In this document: piece by piece, positions 18,862-27,785 of the stretch | Numbering within the stretch: position 1 is the first letter of the stretch | Layout of the letters: each line of letters starts with the position of its first letter | Assembly (NCBI GenBank): GCA_027484575.1 | Contig: JAIXSQ010000017.1 | Span: 115,381 to 179,380, forward strand | Length of the DNA stretch: 64,000 bases | Reading direction: 5' to 3' | DNA from: Comamonadaceae bacterium | Lineage (GTDB): Bacteria > Pseudomonadota > Gammaproteobacteria > Burkholderiales > Burkholderiaceae_C | The notes under the pieces: generated by a model | Told to the model about the DNA's origin: nothing | What the model saw: only the letters and a program-made list of their open reading frames with translations | Databases searched by the model: none | Position numbers and translations under genes: made by a program

Positions 18862-19845
18862 TCAGGGACGCAGGCCCGCGGCCTGCAGCAGCCAGTCGCC
18901 CACCGCCTGCGGCATGGCACGCACGTGCGACGGGAAGGCACCGGCCGGGAAGCCCACGTGCCCGCCCTGTGGCGGCTGCCACAGCGTCACGTGCGGCGAC
19001 ACCTCGCGCGGCCCCGGCAGGCTGGCCGCCGGCACGAACGGGTCGTTGCGGGCGTTGAGCACCAGGGCCGGGATGCGCACCTGCGGCAGCAGCGGCTTGG
19101 CCGAGGCCCGCCGCCAGTAGTCGTCGGTGTCGCGGAAGCCGTGCAGCGGCGCGGTGAAGATGTTGTCGAACTCGTACAGGTCGCGCGCCGCCAGCATGGC
19201 CTCGCGGTCGAACAGCCCCGGATGCTGCGCCAGCTTGGCCAGCGCCTTGGGCCGCATGGTGCGCAGGAACATGGTCGTGTAGACCAGCCGGTTGAAGCCG
19301 CGCCCGATCGCCGCGCCGCCGGCGGCCAGGTCGATGGGCGAGCACACCGCCGCCACCGCATCGGCCAGCCGCGCCGCCTGCGTGCCGTGCTCGCCGGCCC
19401 AGCGCAGCAGCGCATTGCCGCCCAGCGACACGCCCACGGCCACCAGCGGGCCGCCGTGCGCCGCGCGCAGCCGATCGAGGATCCAGTGCACCTCCTGGTG
19501 GTCGCCCGAGTGGTAGGCGCGCGGACCCAGGTTCAGCTCGCCGCTGCAGCCGCGGAAATGGGGCACCACGCAGGCCAGGCCCTGGCCCCGCGCCCAGCCG
19601 GCGAAGGCCTGCGCGTAGTGGCTGCCCGAGGAGCCCTCCAGGCCATGGAAGACCACCAGCAGCGGCGTGCGCACGCCCGGGCCCGTGGCCTGCAGCCAGT
19701 CCAGGTCGATGAAGTCGCCGTCGGGCGTGGTCCAGCGCTCGCGCCGCCAGGCGGGCGGGCGGCCCTCGTGCCGGTGCGCCATCAGCGCGGGCCAGATCGT
19801 CTGCAGGTTGCCGCCCGGCAGCCACCAGGGCGCGCGGTACCGCAT
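18862..19845 (-). CDS. YheT-family alpha/beta hydrolase
   Basis: A 327-residue alpha/beta-fold esterase/lipase-like protein of the YheT group. Features are the N-terminal GGNLQTIWPAL, the oxyanion-region FHGLEGSSGSHYAQ, PHFRGCSGE, the nucleophile elbow VGVSLGGNALL (Ser140), the acid loop NARNDPFVP and the catalytic His in GGHVGF. Family members hydrolyse short- or medium-chain esters; the physiological substrate is unknown. The ATG at 19845 shares one base with the stop codon of the upstream NTF2-like gene (TGATG), so the two are translationally coupled. Confidence 0.9.
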   Translation of the reverse strand: MRYRAPWWLPGGNLQTIWPALMAHRHEGRPPAWRRERWTTPDGDFIDLDWLQATGPGVRTPLLVVFHGLEGSSGSHYAQAFAGWARGQGLACVVPHFRGCSGELNLGPRAYHSGDHQEVHWILDRLRAAHGGPLVAVGVSLGGNALLRWAGEHGTQAARLADAVAAVCSPIDLAAGGAAIGRGFNRLVYTTMFLRTMRPKALAKLAQHPGLFDREAMLAARDLYEFDNIFTAPLHGFRDTDDYWRRASAKPLLPQVRIPALVLNARNDPFVPAASLPGPREVSPHVTLWQPPQGGHVGFPAGAFPSHVRAMPQAVGDWLLQAAGLRP

Positions 19846-20294
19846 CAGTGCAGCACCGAGGGCGCGTCCGAGACCTCCTGGATCTCGCTGGCCGTCCCGG
19901 GGCTGGCGTGGTGCGCGGCGAGCCGCCAGCCCTGGGCGGTGCGCAGCCAGACGTTGGTGGCGATCACCCAGGCCACGCGCGGCCCCTGGGGCGTGAGCAC
20001 CTCGACCTTCTCGAGCACGTTGTGCACGCAGCTGCCCAGGCCCTGGACCTTGCGCACGCGCTCGGGCCAGGCGCGGATGCTGCCGTTGGCGAACATGGCC
20101 TCGAAGGTGGCGCGGATGGCGGTGGCGCCCACCACGCGGGGCCCGCCGGGATGGATGCAGACGATGTCGTCCTCGTCCGCCCAGCAGGCCATCAGCCGCT
20201 CGATGTCGGCGTTCTGCAGGGCATCGTAGAAGGCCGACTCGACCTCGTCGGCATCGCCTTCGAGGCTCGCGGCCACCAGTCGGGACTTGGGCAT
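19845..20294 (-). CDS. NTF2-like / SnoaL-type protein (DUF4440-like)
   Basis: A 149-residue cone-fold protein. The pattern VESAFYDALQNADIERLMACWADEDDIVCIHPGG with the later GWRLAAHHASP is typical of DUF4440/SnoaL-like proteins, which act as small isomerases, binding proteins or accessory subunits. The exact role cannot be read. ATG 20294 is chosen by family fit and has no clear Shine-Dalgarno sequence. Middle gene of a three-gene minus-strand cluster, 11 bases after the upstream Rossmann-fold gene and coupled to the hydrolase gene. Confidence 0.82.
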   Translation of the reverse strand: MPKSRLVAASLEGDADEVESAFYDALQNADIERLMACWADEDDIVCIHPGGPRVVGATAIRATFEAMFANGSIRAWPERVRKVQGLGSCVHNVLEKVEVLTPQGPRVAWVIATNVWLRTAQGWRLAAHHASPGTASEIQEVSDAPSVLH

Positions 20295-20305
20295 CGCCCG
20301 CGACT

Positions 20306-21007
20306 CTATCCGAGCCGCAGCCAGTCGCGCACGACCGCCTGCGGATCGCCACGCGCGGCGCGCCACAGCAGTTCGGGCGCGGCCACGTGGATGCCGCGCG
20401 GCGCCAGCGCGAGCGCGGCGAGCAGGAATGCCGCGACGGTGGCCGGCTGCACCGGCTGCTCGTGGCTGGGCACCATGTACTTGAAGATCGACAGCATGGC
20501 CGCGGCCAGCTTCTCGGGCGGGCTCAGGCCGCTGGTGTCGTCGGGCTGGCGGGCCGTGCGCAGAATCAGCAGCCGCTCGAACCCCAGCCCGGCCACCAGC
20601 TGCTCGTCGAGGCTGGCCAGCCCATGCTTGAGCGCCTCGGGCAGGCGGCCGCGCGCATGGGGCAGCACCAGGGCCAGTTCGGTGCAGCCGTTGCGGTGCA
20701 GCCAGCGCGCCAGCGCGGGCAGCTGGCCCGGCGACGGCGACCAGGCGAGCGCGTCGCGCGGCTCGCCCGGCCGGGGGCGCTCGAACAGCACGACGGCGCG
20801 GCGCAGCGCGACCGGTGCGGGGGGCCACTGGTCGGGGTCCTCGCCACCGACGGGCAGCAGGCCGAGCCGCTGCGGCGCGCCCGCCGCGGCCGCCCGGGAC
20901 AGCACCTGCACGGGCCCGACCGCCGCGCAGCGGCGCAGCACCTCCTGGCCGAGCGCGCCGGTGGCCCCGGCGAGCAGCAGCACGCCTTGAACCGGGCTCG
21001 TGAGCAT
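20306..21007 (-). CDS. NAD(P)-binding Rossmann-fold protein
   Basis: A 233-residue predicted atypical SDR or nucleoside-diphosphate-sugar epimerase-like protein. The dinucleotide-binding GATGALGQEVLRRC stands at residues 13-26. The central ELALVLPHARGRLPEALKHG and the later FKYMVPSHEQPVQPATVAAF resemble NAD(P)-dependent 'oxidoreductase' paralogs without the YxxxK catalytic pair, so catalysis is doubtful. It begins at ATG 21007, divergent from lemA by 46 bases. A TAGCAT hexamer lies 6 bases before the ATG. Confidence 0.72.
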   Translation of the reverse strand: MLTSPVQGVLLLAGATGALGQEVLRRCAAVGPVQVLSRAAAAGAPQRLGLLPVGGEDPDQWPPAPVALRRAVVLFERPRPGEPRDALAWSPSPGQLPALARWLHRNGCTELALVLPHARGRLPEALKHGLASLDEQLVAGLGFERLLILRTARQPDDTSGLSPPEKLAAAMLSIFKYMVPSHEQPVQPATVAAFLLAALALAPRGIHVAAPELLWRAARGDPQAVVRDWLRLG

Positions 21008-21013
21008 CCATCT

Positions 21014-21019
21014 ATGCTA
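21014..21019 (-). promoter_or_regulatory. Candidate -10 element, near-leaderless start
   Basis: TAGCAT on the minus strand, 6 bases before the ATG at 21007 and with no Shine-Dalgarno sequence. Weak match to the consensus. Confidence 0.3.
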
Positions 21020-21053
21020 CCGTCCCGACGCTTCGTCACATGGGAGGACCGCC

Positions 21054-21656
21054 TTGCGCACCATCGTCCGTTGGCTCCTGGCCCTGGCGGCCGCCCTGTC
21101 CCTGGCAGGCTGCGGCTACAACGATTTCCAGCGCCTGGACGAGCAGACCCGCGCCGCCTGGGCCGAGGTGCTCAACAACTACCAGCGCCGCGCCGACCTG
21201 GTGCCCAACCTGGTGGCCACCGTCAAGGGCGAGGCCAACTTCGAGCAGGAGACGCTCACCCGCGTGATCGAGGCCCGCGCCAAGGCCACCTCGATGCAGG
21301 TGACGCCCGAGGTGCTGAACAACCCCGAGCAGTTCCAGCGCTTCCAGCAGGCGCAGGGCGAGCTGTCGGGCGCGCTCAGCCGCCTGCTGGTGGTCAGCGA
21401 GCAGTACCCGCAGCTGCAGGCCAACCAGGGCTTCCGCGACCTGCGCGTGCAGCTCGAAGGCACCGAGAACCGCATCACCGTCGCGCGCAACCGCTACATC
21501 AAGGCGGTGCAGGAGTACAACGTGCTGGCGCGCAGCTTCCCGAGCAACCTCACCGCGATGGTGTTCGGCTACCAGCCCAAGCCCGGCTTCACGGTGGCCA
21601 ACGAGGGGCAGATCTCCGCGCCGCCCCAGGTCGACTTCGGCGGCGGCAAGAAGTAA
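21054..21656 (+). CDS. lemA: LemA-family lipoprotein
   Basis: Membrane-anchored LemA protein, 200 residues. The N-terminus LLALAAALSLAGC is a lipoprotein signal with lipobox LAGC (Cys20). The LemA core is NDFQRLDEQTRAAWAEVLNN, RRADLVPNLVATVKG, the helical segments ENRITVARNRYIKAVQEYN, and the end FPSNLTAMVFGY. The start is a TTG at 21054, placed by GGGAGG at 21042-21047; an ATG upstream in the same frame does not exist in a suitable position. It is followed by two TPM-domain genes, a recurrent LemA-TPM arrangement of unknown cellular role. Confidence 0.93.
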   Translation: MRTIVRWLLALAAALSLAGCGYNDFQRLDEQTRAAWAEVLNNYQRRADLVPNLVATVKGEANFEQETLTRVIEARAKATSMQVTPEVLNNPEQFQRFQQAQGELSGALSRLLVVSEQYPQLQANQGFRDLRVQLEGTENRITVARNRYIKAVQEYNVLARSFPSNLTAMVFGYQPKPGFTVANEGQISAPPQVDFGGGKK

Positions 21657-21680
21657 GGCGACCCGCCGGCCGTCCCCGCC

Positions 21681-22583
21681 GTGCCCGCCCTGCCGCCCCG
21701 CCTGCTGCACCTGCTGCTGGTGCTGGGCGCCTGGCTGTTCGCGCCCTGGGCGCACGCGCAGGACGTGCTGCCGGTGCCAGCCCTGACGGCGCGGGTGCTG
21801 GACCAGACCGGCACGCTCGACGCCGCCCAGCGCGCCGGGCTCGAGCAGCGCCTGGCCGCGTTCGAGCAGGCGCGCGGCACGCAGCTGGTGGTGCTGATGG
21901 TGCCCACCACGCAGCCGGAAGACATCGCCAGCTACGCCAACCGCGTCGCCAACGACTGGAAGATCGGCCGCCGCGAGGTGGGCGACGGCGTGCTGCTGGT
22001 GGTGGCCAAGAACGACCGCCGCGTGCGCATCGAGGTCGCCAAGACGCTCGAGGGCGCCGTGCCCGACCTGGCGGCCAAGCGAATCGTCGACGAGGCCATC
22101 ACCCCGCGGTTCCGGGCCGGGGATTTCGCGGGCGGCCTGCAGGCCGGCGTCGAGCGGCTGATCGCGCGCATCGAGGGCGAAGGCCTGCCGGCGCCGCAGG
22201 CCGGGGGGCCGCCACGCAACGAGGCCGGCACCGACTGGATGGACACGGCCGTGTTCCTGTTCTTCGCCGTGCCCATCGCCGGCGCGGTGTTGCGGCGCAT
22301 CTTCGGCCGGCCCCTGGGCGCCCTGCTCACGGGCGGCGGCGTGGGCGGGCTGGCGCTGCTGTTCACGCACAGCCTGCTGGTCGCGCTCGCGGCGGCGGTG
22401 ATCGCGCTGGTGGTCGTCCTGCTCGGCAGCTTCGCCCCCGTGGGGCGCGGCCGCGGCTGGGGCGGTCCGGTGGTGGGCGGCTGGGGCGGTGGCAGCAGCG
22501 GCGGCAGCTGGGGCGGCGGTGGCGGCTTCGGCAGCGGCGGTGGCGGCGATTTCGGGGGCGGTGGCGCCTCGGGGGACTGGTGA
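21681..22583 (+). CDS. TPM-domain membrane protein (YgcG type)
   Basis: A 300-residue exported and membrane-anchored protein. A Sec signal (LLHLLLVLGAWLFAPWAHAQ) leads to a TPM domain (about 35-165, containing LDAAQRAGLEQRLAAFE and GDGVLLVVAKNDRRVRIEV). Two TM helices (about 190-250) and a Gly/Ser/Trp-rich tail of about 50 residues follow, ending GGGGASGDW. This is the YgcG architecture. The start is GTG 21681. The stop overlaps the next gene's ATG (TGATG). Confidence 0.88.
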   Translation: MPALPPRLLHLLLVLGAWLFAPWAHAQDVLPVPALTARVLDQTGTLDAAQRAGLEQRLAAFEQARGTQLVVLMVPTTQPEDIASYANRVANDWKIGRREVGDGVLLVVAKNDRRVRIEVAKTLEGAVPDLAAKRIVDEAITPRFRAGDFAGGLQAGVERLIARIEGEGLPAPQAGGPPRNEAGTDWMDTAVFLFFAVPIAGAVLRRIFGRPLGALLTGGGVGGLALLFTHSLLVALAAAVIALVVVLLGSFAPVGRGRGWGGPVVGGWGGGSSGGSWGGGGGFGSGGGGDFGGGGASGDW

Positions 22584-23092
22584 TGGGCCTGGCACGCTGG
22601 CGACGGATCCTGAGGCACCGCTGGCTGGACGAGACGGCCGCTCGCCGGGCCGTGCCGCCCGCCTTGCTGCAACGGCTGGCCGAGCGCGTGGCCGCCAGCG
22701 AGCGGCAGCACACGGGCCAGGTGCGCATCTGCGTCGAGGCCGGCCTGCCGCTGTCGTACCTGCTGCGCGAGGCCACGCCGCGCGAGCGGGCCATCGCCAT
22801 GTTCGGCAAGCTGCGGGTGTGGGACACCGAGCACAACAACGGCGTGCTGATCTACCTGCTGCTGGCCGAGCACGCCATCGAGGTCGTGGCCGACCGCGCG
22901 CTGGCGCGGCAGGTGCCGCCCGGCCACTGGAGCGGCCTGGTGGGCAGCATGCGGGCCGCGTTCCGCGCCGGCCGGTTCGAGGACGGCCTGGCGCAGGCGC
23001 TGGACGAGGTGACCGCGCTGCTCGTGCAGCACTTCCCCGCCGACGGGCAGCCGCGGCGCAACGAGCTGCCCGACGAGCCGGTGCTGGGCTGA
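22583..23092 (+). CDS. Second TPM-domain protein, cytoplasmic-facing
   Basis: A 169-residue protein with a TPM domain but no signal peptide. Its motifs are RHRWLDETAARRAVPPALLQ, ERQHTGQVRICVEAGLP, WDTEHNNGVLIYLLLAEHAIEVVADR and the C-terminal FEDGLAQALDEVTALLVQHFP. It pairs with the YgcG-type protein in many genomes. Its function is unknown; a complex with LemA and YgcG is an inference from the one-base overlap and gene order. The ATG at 22583 lies in the TGATG junction. Confidence 0.85.
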   Translation: MGLARWRRILRHRWLDETAARRAVPPALLQRLAERVAASERQHTGQVRICVEAGLPLSYLLREATPRERAIAMFGKLRVWDTEHNNGVLIYLLLAEHAIEVVADRALARQVPPGHWSGLVGSMRAAFRAGRFEDGLAQALDEVTALLVQHFPADGQPRRNELPDEPVLG

Positions 23093-23105
23093 GCGGGGCG
23101 GCTGC

Positions 23106-24038
23106 TCAGCTGCCCACGGTCTCGGCGAACAGCTCGCGCCGCGCCGACGCCGTGATCGCCGCGATGGCCGGGTGGGTGATGCGCCGCTCGACCGTGATGC
23201 CGTAGAACTCCTCCTGCACGTCGGCCACCGTGCCCAGCAGTTCCACCTCGTACTGGCGCGCGATCTCGGTGGCCAGCACCGCGGGCGCGGCGAAGGCACC
23301 ACTGCCCTCGCGGCCGAAGGCCTTGATCAGCGCGCTGTCGTCGAACTCGCCCACCACCTGGCTGGCGATGCCCTCGCGGCGCAGCCAGGCCTCCAGCCGC
23401 GCGCGCAGCGCGGACTCGGTGCCCGGCATCAGCAGCGGCAGCTCGCCCAGCACCTGGGGAAAGCGCGCCCGGGCCTTGCGCGCGGTCAGGCCGGCGCGCT
23501 CGAGCAGCGCCGGTGCCGCGAAGAAGGCCACGCCGCTGCGGCCCAGCAGGTGGCTGAAGGCCCGCACGCCCAGGTGGCCGGGCAGCGGCACGTCGGAGAC
23601 CACCAGCTCGAGCCGGCGCAGCGCCAGCTCGCCCAGCAGGTTGGCCAGCTTGCCCTCGGCGCACTGCAGCCGCGGCACCGGCTGGATGCGCAGCGCGGGC
23701 TCGACCACGTGGTAGGCGATCGCCTTGGGCACGGCATCGGCGATGCCCACGCGCACGGCGCGGGTGGGCGCCGCATCGCCACGCCCGCCGCGCAGCGCGT
23801 CCTCGAGCTCGGCGCCCAGCGAGAAGATCTCCTCGGCGTACTGCAGCGCCAGCCGCCCGGCCTCGGTGGGCTCGACCCCCCGGCCCGCCTTGCGCAGCAG
23901 CGGCTTGCCGATCCGCTCCTCGAGCTGGCGGATCTGGCCGCTGAGCGTCTGCGGGGTCAGGTGCAGCTGCTCGCTGGCGCGCAGCACGCCGCCGGCGCGC
24001 ACGACGGTCCAGAAGTACTGCAGGTGGCGGTAGTTCAT
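23106..24038 (-). CDS. LysR-family regulator, NhaR-like
   Basis: DNA-binding regulator of 310 residues. The N-terminal winged helix-turn-helix (MNYRHLQYFWTVVRAGGVLR through LTPQTLSGQIRQLEERIG) matches NhaR more closely than other LysR proteins, including the GRGVEPTEAGRLALQYAEEIFSL linker and the LLGEFDD-like GEFDDSALIKAFG segment. NhaR senses Na+ and controls antiporter and adhesion genes in enterics, but no nhaA is present here. The GAGGAAA upstream of ATG 24038 fixes the start. It is convergent with the LemA-TPM operon and divergent from a small membrane protein gene. Confidence 0.88.
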   Translation of the reverse strand: MNYRHLQYFWTVVRAGGVLRASEQLHLTPQTLSGQIRQLEERIGKPLLRKAGRGVEPTEAGRLALQYAEEIFSLGAELEDALRGGRGDAAPTRAVRVGIADAVPKAIAYHVVEPALRIQPVPRLQCAEGKLANLLGELALRRLELVVSDVPLPGHLGVRAFSHLLGRSGVAFFAAPALLERAGLTARKARARFPQVLGELPLLMPGTESALRARLEAWLRREGIASQVVGEFDDSALIKAFGREGSGAFAAPAVLATEIARQYEVELLGTVADVQEEFYGITVERRITHPAIAAITASARRELFAETVGS

Positions 24039-24077
24039 GGTGCGGGTTTCCTCGAAGCGTGACCGCACATTGTCGAG

Positions 24078-24106
24078 TTTTCCGCGCCGCGTGCCGGGGC
24101 TACAGT
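24078..24106 (+). promoter_or_regulatory. Candidate sigma-70 promoter for small membrane protein gene
   Basis: TTTTCC (24078-24083), a 17-base spacer and TACAGT (24101-24106). The predicted transcription start near 24113 leaves about 39 bases of leader containing GGGAG before ATG 24152. Confidence 0.4.
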
Positions 24107-24151
24107 GGCCGACCATGCCGCCCGCCCGGACGGCCCCACGGGAGACCGACC

Positions 24152-24319
24152 ATGACCGACCTGCAGCTGGCCTTGATGGCGGGCAGCCTCGCCCTCGCGT
24201 TCTGCCTTGCAGCCTGGTTCGGCCGGGGCCGCCGCTTCGGCCGCCGCTCGCTGCGGCTGGTGCTCGGCACCGGGGCGTGCTTCGGCGCCGCGGTGCTGTT
24301 CCTGTCGGCCGCCGCCTGA
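24152..24319 (+). CDS. Small two-helix membrane protein, hypothetical
   Basis: A 55-residue ORF not attributable to a known family. Two hydrophobic helices, LALMAGSLALAFCLAAWF and LVLGTGACFGAAVLFLSAAA, flank an Arg-rich loop (GRGRRFGRRSLR) that should face the cytoplasm. A GGGAG lies 7 bases upstream of ATG 24152 and a promoter-like pair lies further upstream. The clean topology and SD favour a real gene, but this is the least certain CDS in the region. Confidence 0.5.
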   Translation: MTDLQLALMAGSLALAFCLAAWFGRGRRFGRRSLRLVLGTGACFGAAVLFLSAAA

Positions 24320-24356
24320 TCGGCCGCGCGCCGCGACCCGCAGGCCGTGCGCGCGG

Positions 24357-24905
24357 TCAGGGCCGCGGCGGCTGGCCCAGGCCGCCCAGCAGGCTGGCCT
24401 GCACGATCTCGATCCAGTAGCCGTCGGGATCCCGGATGAAGGCCACGTCACGCATCTTCCCTTGCTCGGGGCGCTTGACGTAGGTGACGCCGTTCCCGTC
24501 GAACCAGCGCACCGCCGCCGCCAGGTCGGGCACCGCGAAGCAGATGTGGCCGAAGCCCTGCGGCTGCGCGTTGCCGTCGTGGTAGCGGAAGTCGGCCTGG
24601 TCCTCGGTGCCCCAGTTGTGCGTGAGCTCGAGCACGCCCTCGCGGCCGAAGGTCTGGCGGGTGCGCTCGGCCACGTCCTCGGACAGCTGCGCCGGATCGT
24701 CGACGCGGGCCAGGAAGTACAGCGAGAACCTCATCTCGGCGAAGTCGAGCCTGCGCAGCACGCGCATGCCGAGCACGCCGGTGTAGAAGGCCAGCGACGC
24801 CGCCGGATCCCTGACCCGCAGCATGCTGTGGTTGAAGGTGAAGCCGCGCGTGGCGGGGTTCGGCTCGGCGACGACGCCGGGATGCAGTTCGGTGGTGAAG
24901 GGCAT
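24357..24905 (-). CDS. gloA: Lactoylglutathione lyase (glyoxalase I)
   Basis: Converts the hemithioacetal of methylglyoxal and glutathione to S-lactoylglutathione. The product is 182 residues, closer to the long eukaryotic-type enzyme than to the 135-residue E. coli GloA. The four metal-ligand positions are His26 (FNHSMLRV), Glu93 (LELTHN), His120 (FGHICF) and Glu166 (YWIEIV). Their spacing matches human GLO1, with His in place of Gln33. ATG 24905 has no Shine-Dalgarno sequence, and CACAAT ends 9 bases upstream. Confidence 0.93.
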   Translation of the reverse strand: MPFTTELHPGVVAEPNPATRGFTFNHSMLRVRDPAASLAFYTGVLGMRVLRRLDFAEMRFSLYFLARVDDPAQLSEDVAERTRQTFGREGVLELTHNWGTEDQADFRYHDGNAQPQGFGHICFAVPDLAAAVRWFDGNGVTYVKRPEQGKMRDVAFIRDPDGYWIEIVQASLLGGLGQPPRP

Positions 24906-24914
24906 GGGGGCGGC

Positions 24915-24920
24915 ATTGTG
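24915..24920 (-). promoter_or_regulatory. Candidate -10 element, near-leaderless gloA start
   Basis: CACAAT on the minus strand, 9 bases before the gloA ATG at 24905. No SD in the interval and no obvious -35. Confidence 0.4.
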
Positions 24921-24942
24921 CCGCCGTGGCCGGGCGCCTGCC

Positions 24943-25731
24943 TCAGCGGGCGACGAAGGCGTAGTTCTGCGTGACCGGCCGCAGCAGGGTCTCGAGCACC
25001 GCATCGGCCGCATCGACCAGCCGCGCCACCGCCGGTGCGTCGCGCAGGCGCCCCGGCAGCCGGCCCAGCACGTTGCGCGGCAGCGCGCCGTAGCGGTGCA
25101 GCGCCTGCAGCTCGAAGCCCGCCGCGGCGCACAGGGCCTCGATGTCGGCCCGCGTGAAGCGGTAGGCGTGGTACTGCCAGGGGATGCGCATGGTGGGATC
25201 CAGCGGCCCGTGCACGCGGCGGCTCAGGGCCTCGATCCAGCTGTAGCGGTTGGGGAAGTGGTAGCAGACGAAGGCACCGCCGGGGCGCAGCACACGGCGG
25301 ATCTCGCGCAGGCTGTCCTCCTCGGTGCCGCCCAGCTCACGCACGTGCTCCAGCACGCCGATGCTGAAGACGGCGTCGAAGCTGGCGTCGGGGAACGGCA
25401 GCGCCACCGGGGAGTCGCCTTCGGTGCCGCGCACGAAACGCACGCGCGCCCGCTCGGCCGGCGCCAGTGCCTCGAGGATCAGCGGCTCCTGGTCGAAGGC
25501 ATAGGCGGTCACCTCGGCTCCCTGCCGCGCGAGGTGGAACGAGAAATGACCGTTGCCGCTGCCCCAGTCCAGCACCCGGCCACCGGGGCGCACCGTCTCG
25601 TCCACCAGCCGGTACAGCAGGCGGAACTGGCTGGCCTGGGCCAGGCTGCGGAACTGCGCGATGGTGCCGGCCGGGTCCGCCGCACGCAGGCTGCGGTAGG
25701 TCGGGATCACGCGGTCGAGCGAACCTGCCAT
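24943..25731 (-). CDS. Class I SAM-dependent methyltransferase
   Basis: A 262-residue methyltransferase. Motif I is RVLDWGSGNGHFSFHL (residues 52-67), followed by the acidic post-motif I region (AYAFDQEP), motif II-like FDAVFSIGVLEHV and motif III-like RVLRPGGAFVCYHFPN. The overall pattern resembles UbiE/UbiG-like and O-antigen-associated enzymes, but the acceptor cannot be identified. GAGGAG 7 bases upstream of ATG 25731 supports the start. It sits between gloA and the end of the ATP synthase operon, separated from atpC by a strong hairpin. Confidence 0.88.
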   Translation of the reverse strand: MAGSLDRVIPTYRSLRAADPAGTIAQFRSLAQASQFRLLYRLVDETVRPGGRVLDWGSGNGHFSFHLARQGAEVTAYAFDQEPLILEALAPAERARVRFVRGTEGDSPVALPFPDASFDAVFSIGVLEHVRELGGTEEDSLREIRRVLRPGGAFVCYHFPNRYSWIEALSRRVHGPLDPTMRIPWQYHAYRFTRADIEALCAAAGFELQALHRYGALPRNVLGRLPGRLRDAPAVARLVDAADAVLETLLRPVTQNYAFVAR

Positions 25732-25776
25732 GGTGGTGTCTCCTCGGCCGGGATGTCCCGGCCCGATCCAGAATGC

Positions 25777-25811
25777 ACAAGGCCCCGGGGCAGGGTGCCG
25801 CGGGGCCTTGT
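25777..25811 (-). terminator. Terminator hairpin after atpC
   Basis: An 11-bp perfect stem, ACAAGGCCCCG paired with CGGGGCCTTGT, around a 13-base loop. It lies 36 bases past the atpC stop on the minus strand. The U-tract is poor, so termination may be partial or rely on the strong stem. Confidence 0.7.
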
Positions 25812-25846
25812 CGGTGAGGCGGGGGCGGCGGGCCACCCCCACCGGC

Positions 25847-26275
25847 TCACTTGCGGTCGCGGAACTTGCGCAGGGCGGCCAGCTGGGCAGCCATCACGGC
25901 CAGCTCGGACTGGGCCTTGGCGATGTCGATCTCGCTCTTGGCGTTCTTGAGGGCTTCCTCGGCCGCGCGGCGCGACTCGTTGGCCTTTTCCTCGTCCAGG
26001 TCCTTGCCGCGGATGGCGGTGTCGGACAGGACGGTCACGCGGTTGGGCTGCACCTCGAGGATGCCGCCGGCCACGAACACGAACTCCTCGCCGCCGTCGG
26101 CCTTCTCGATGCGCACCGAGCCGGGCCGCACGCGCGTGATCAGCGGCGTGTGGCGCGGGTAGATGCCGAGCTCGCCGGCTTCACCGGGCAGGGCGACGAA
26201 GCGCGCCTCACCCGAGAAGATCGACTCCTCGGCGCTCACCACGTCGACGTGGATCGTATGGGTGCTATCGACCAC
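25847..26275 (-). CDS. atpC: F1 ATP synthase epsilon subunit
   Basis: A 142-residue rotor and regulatory subunit. The N-terminal beta-sandwich (IHVDVVSAEESIFSGEARFV through GELGIYPRHTPLIT) and the C-terminal helical hairpin rich in Ala/Lys/Glu (EEKANESRRAAEEALKNA) are both present. The start is GTG 26275, with AGGA 8 bases upstream (TAGGAAACAAA). Last gene of the operon. The 84-base gap from atpD contains a long hairpin and is far wider than the other gaps in the operon. Confidence 0.97.
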   Translation of the reverse strand: MVDSTHTIHVDVVSAEESIFSGEARFVALPGEAGELGIYPRHTPLITRVRPGSVRIEKADGGEEFVFVAGGILEVQPNRVTVLSDTAIRGKDLDEEKANESRRAAEEALKNAKSEIDIAKAQSELAVMAAQLAALRKFRDRK

Positions 26276-26291
26276 TTTGTTTCCTAGTCAG

Positions 26292-26330
26292 TTGGGGACA
26301 GAGCAACGCTGCGCGTTGGTCCGTCCCCAA
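26292..26330 (-). promoter_or_regulatory. Long intercistronic hairpin between atpD and atpC
   Basis: TTGGGGAC (26292-26299) pairs with GTCCCCAA (26323-26330) and the inner CAACGC with GCGTTG around a 3-base loop. Two further pairs and two mismatches lie between these helices. No T-tract follows on the minus strand, and the structure ends about 10 bases before the AGGA of atpC. It probably shapes mRNA stability or epsilon translation. Confidence 0.55.
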
Positions 26331-26359
26331 GGTCACTGGGGTGCTTGAAGCTGTCCGCC

Positions 26360-27769
<1,410 letters not shown>

Positions 27770-27785
27770 CTGTTGCTCCAAATAT

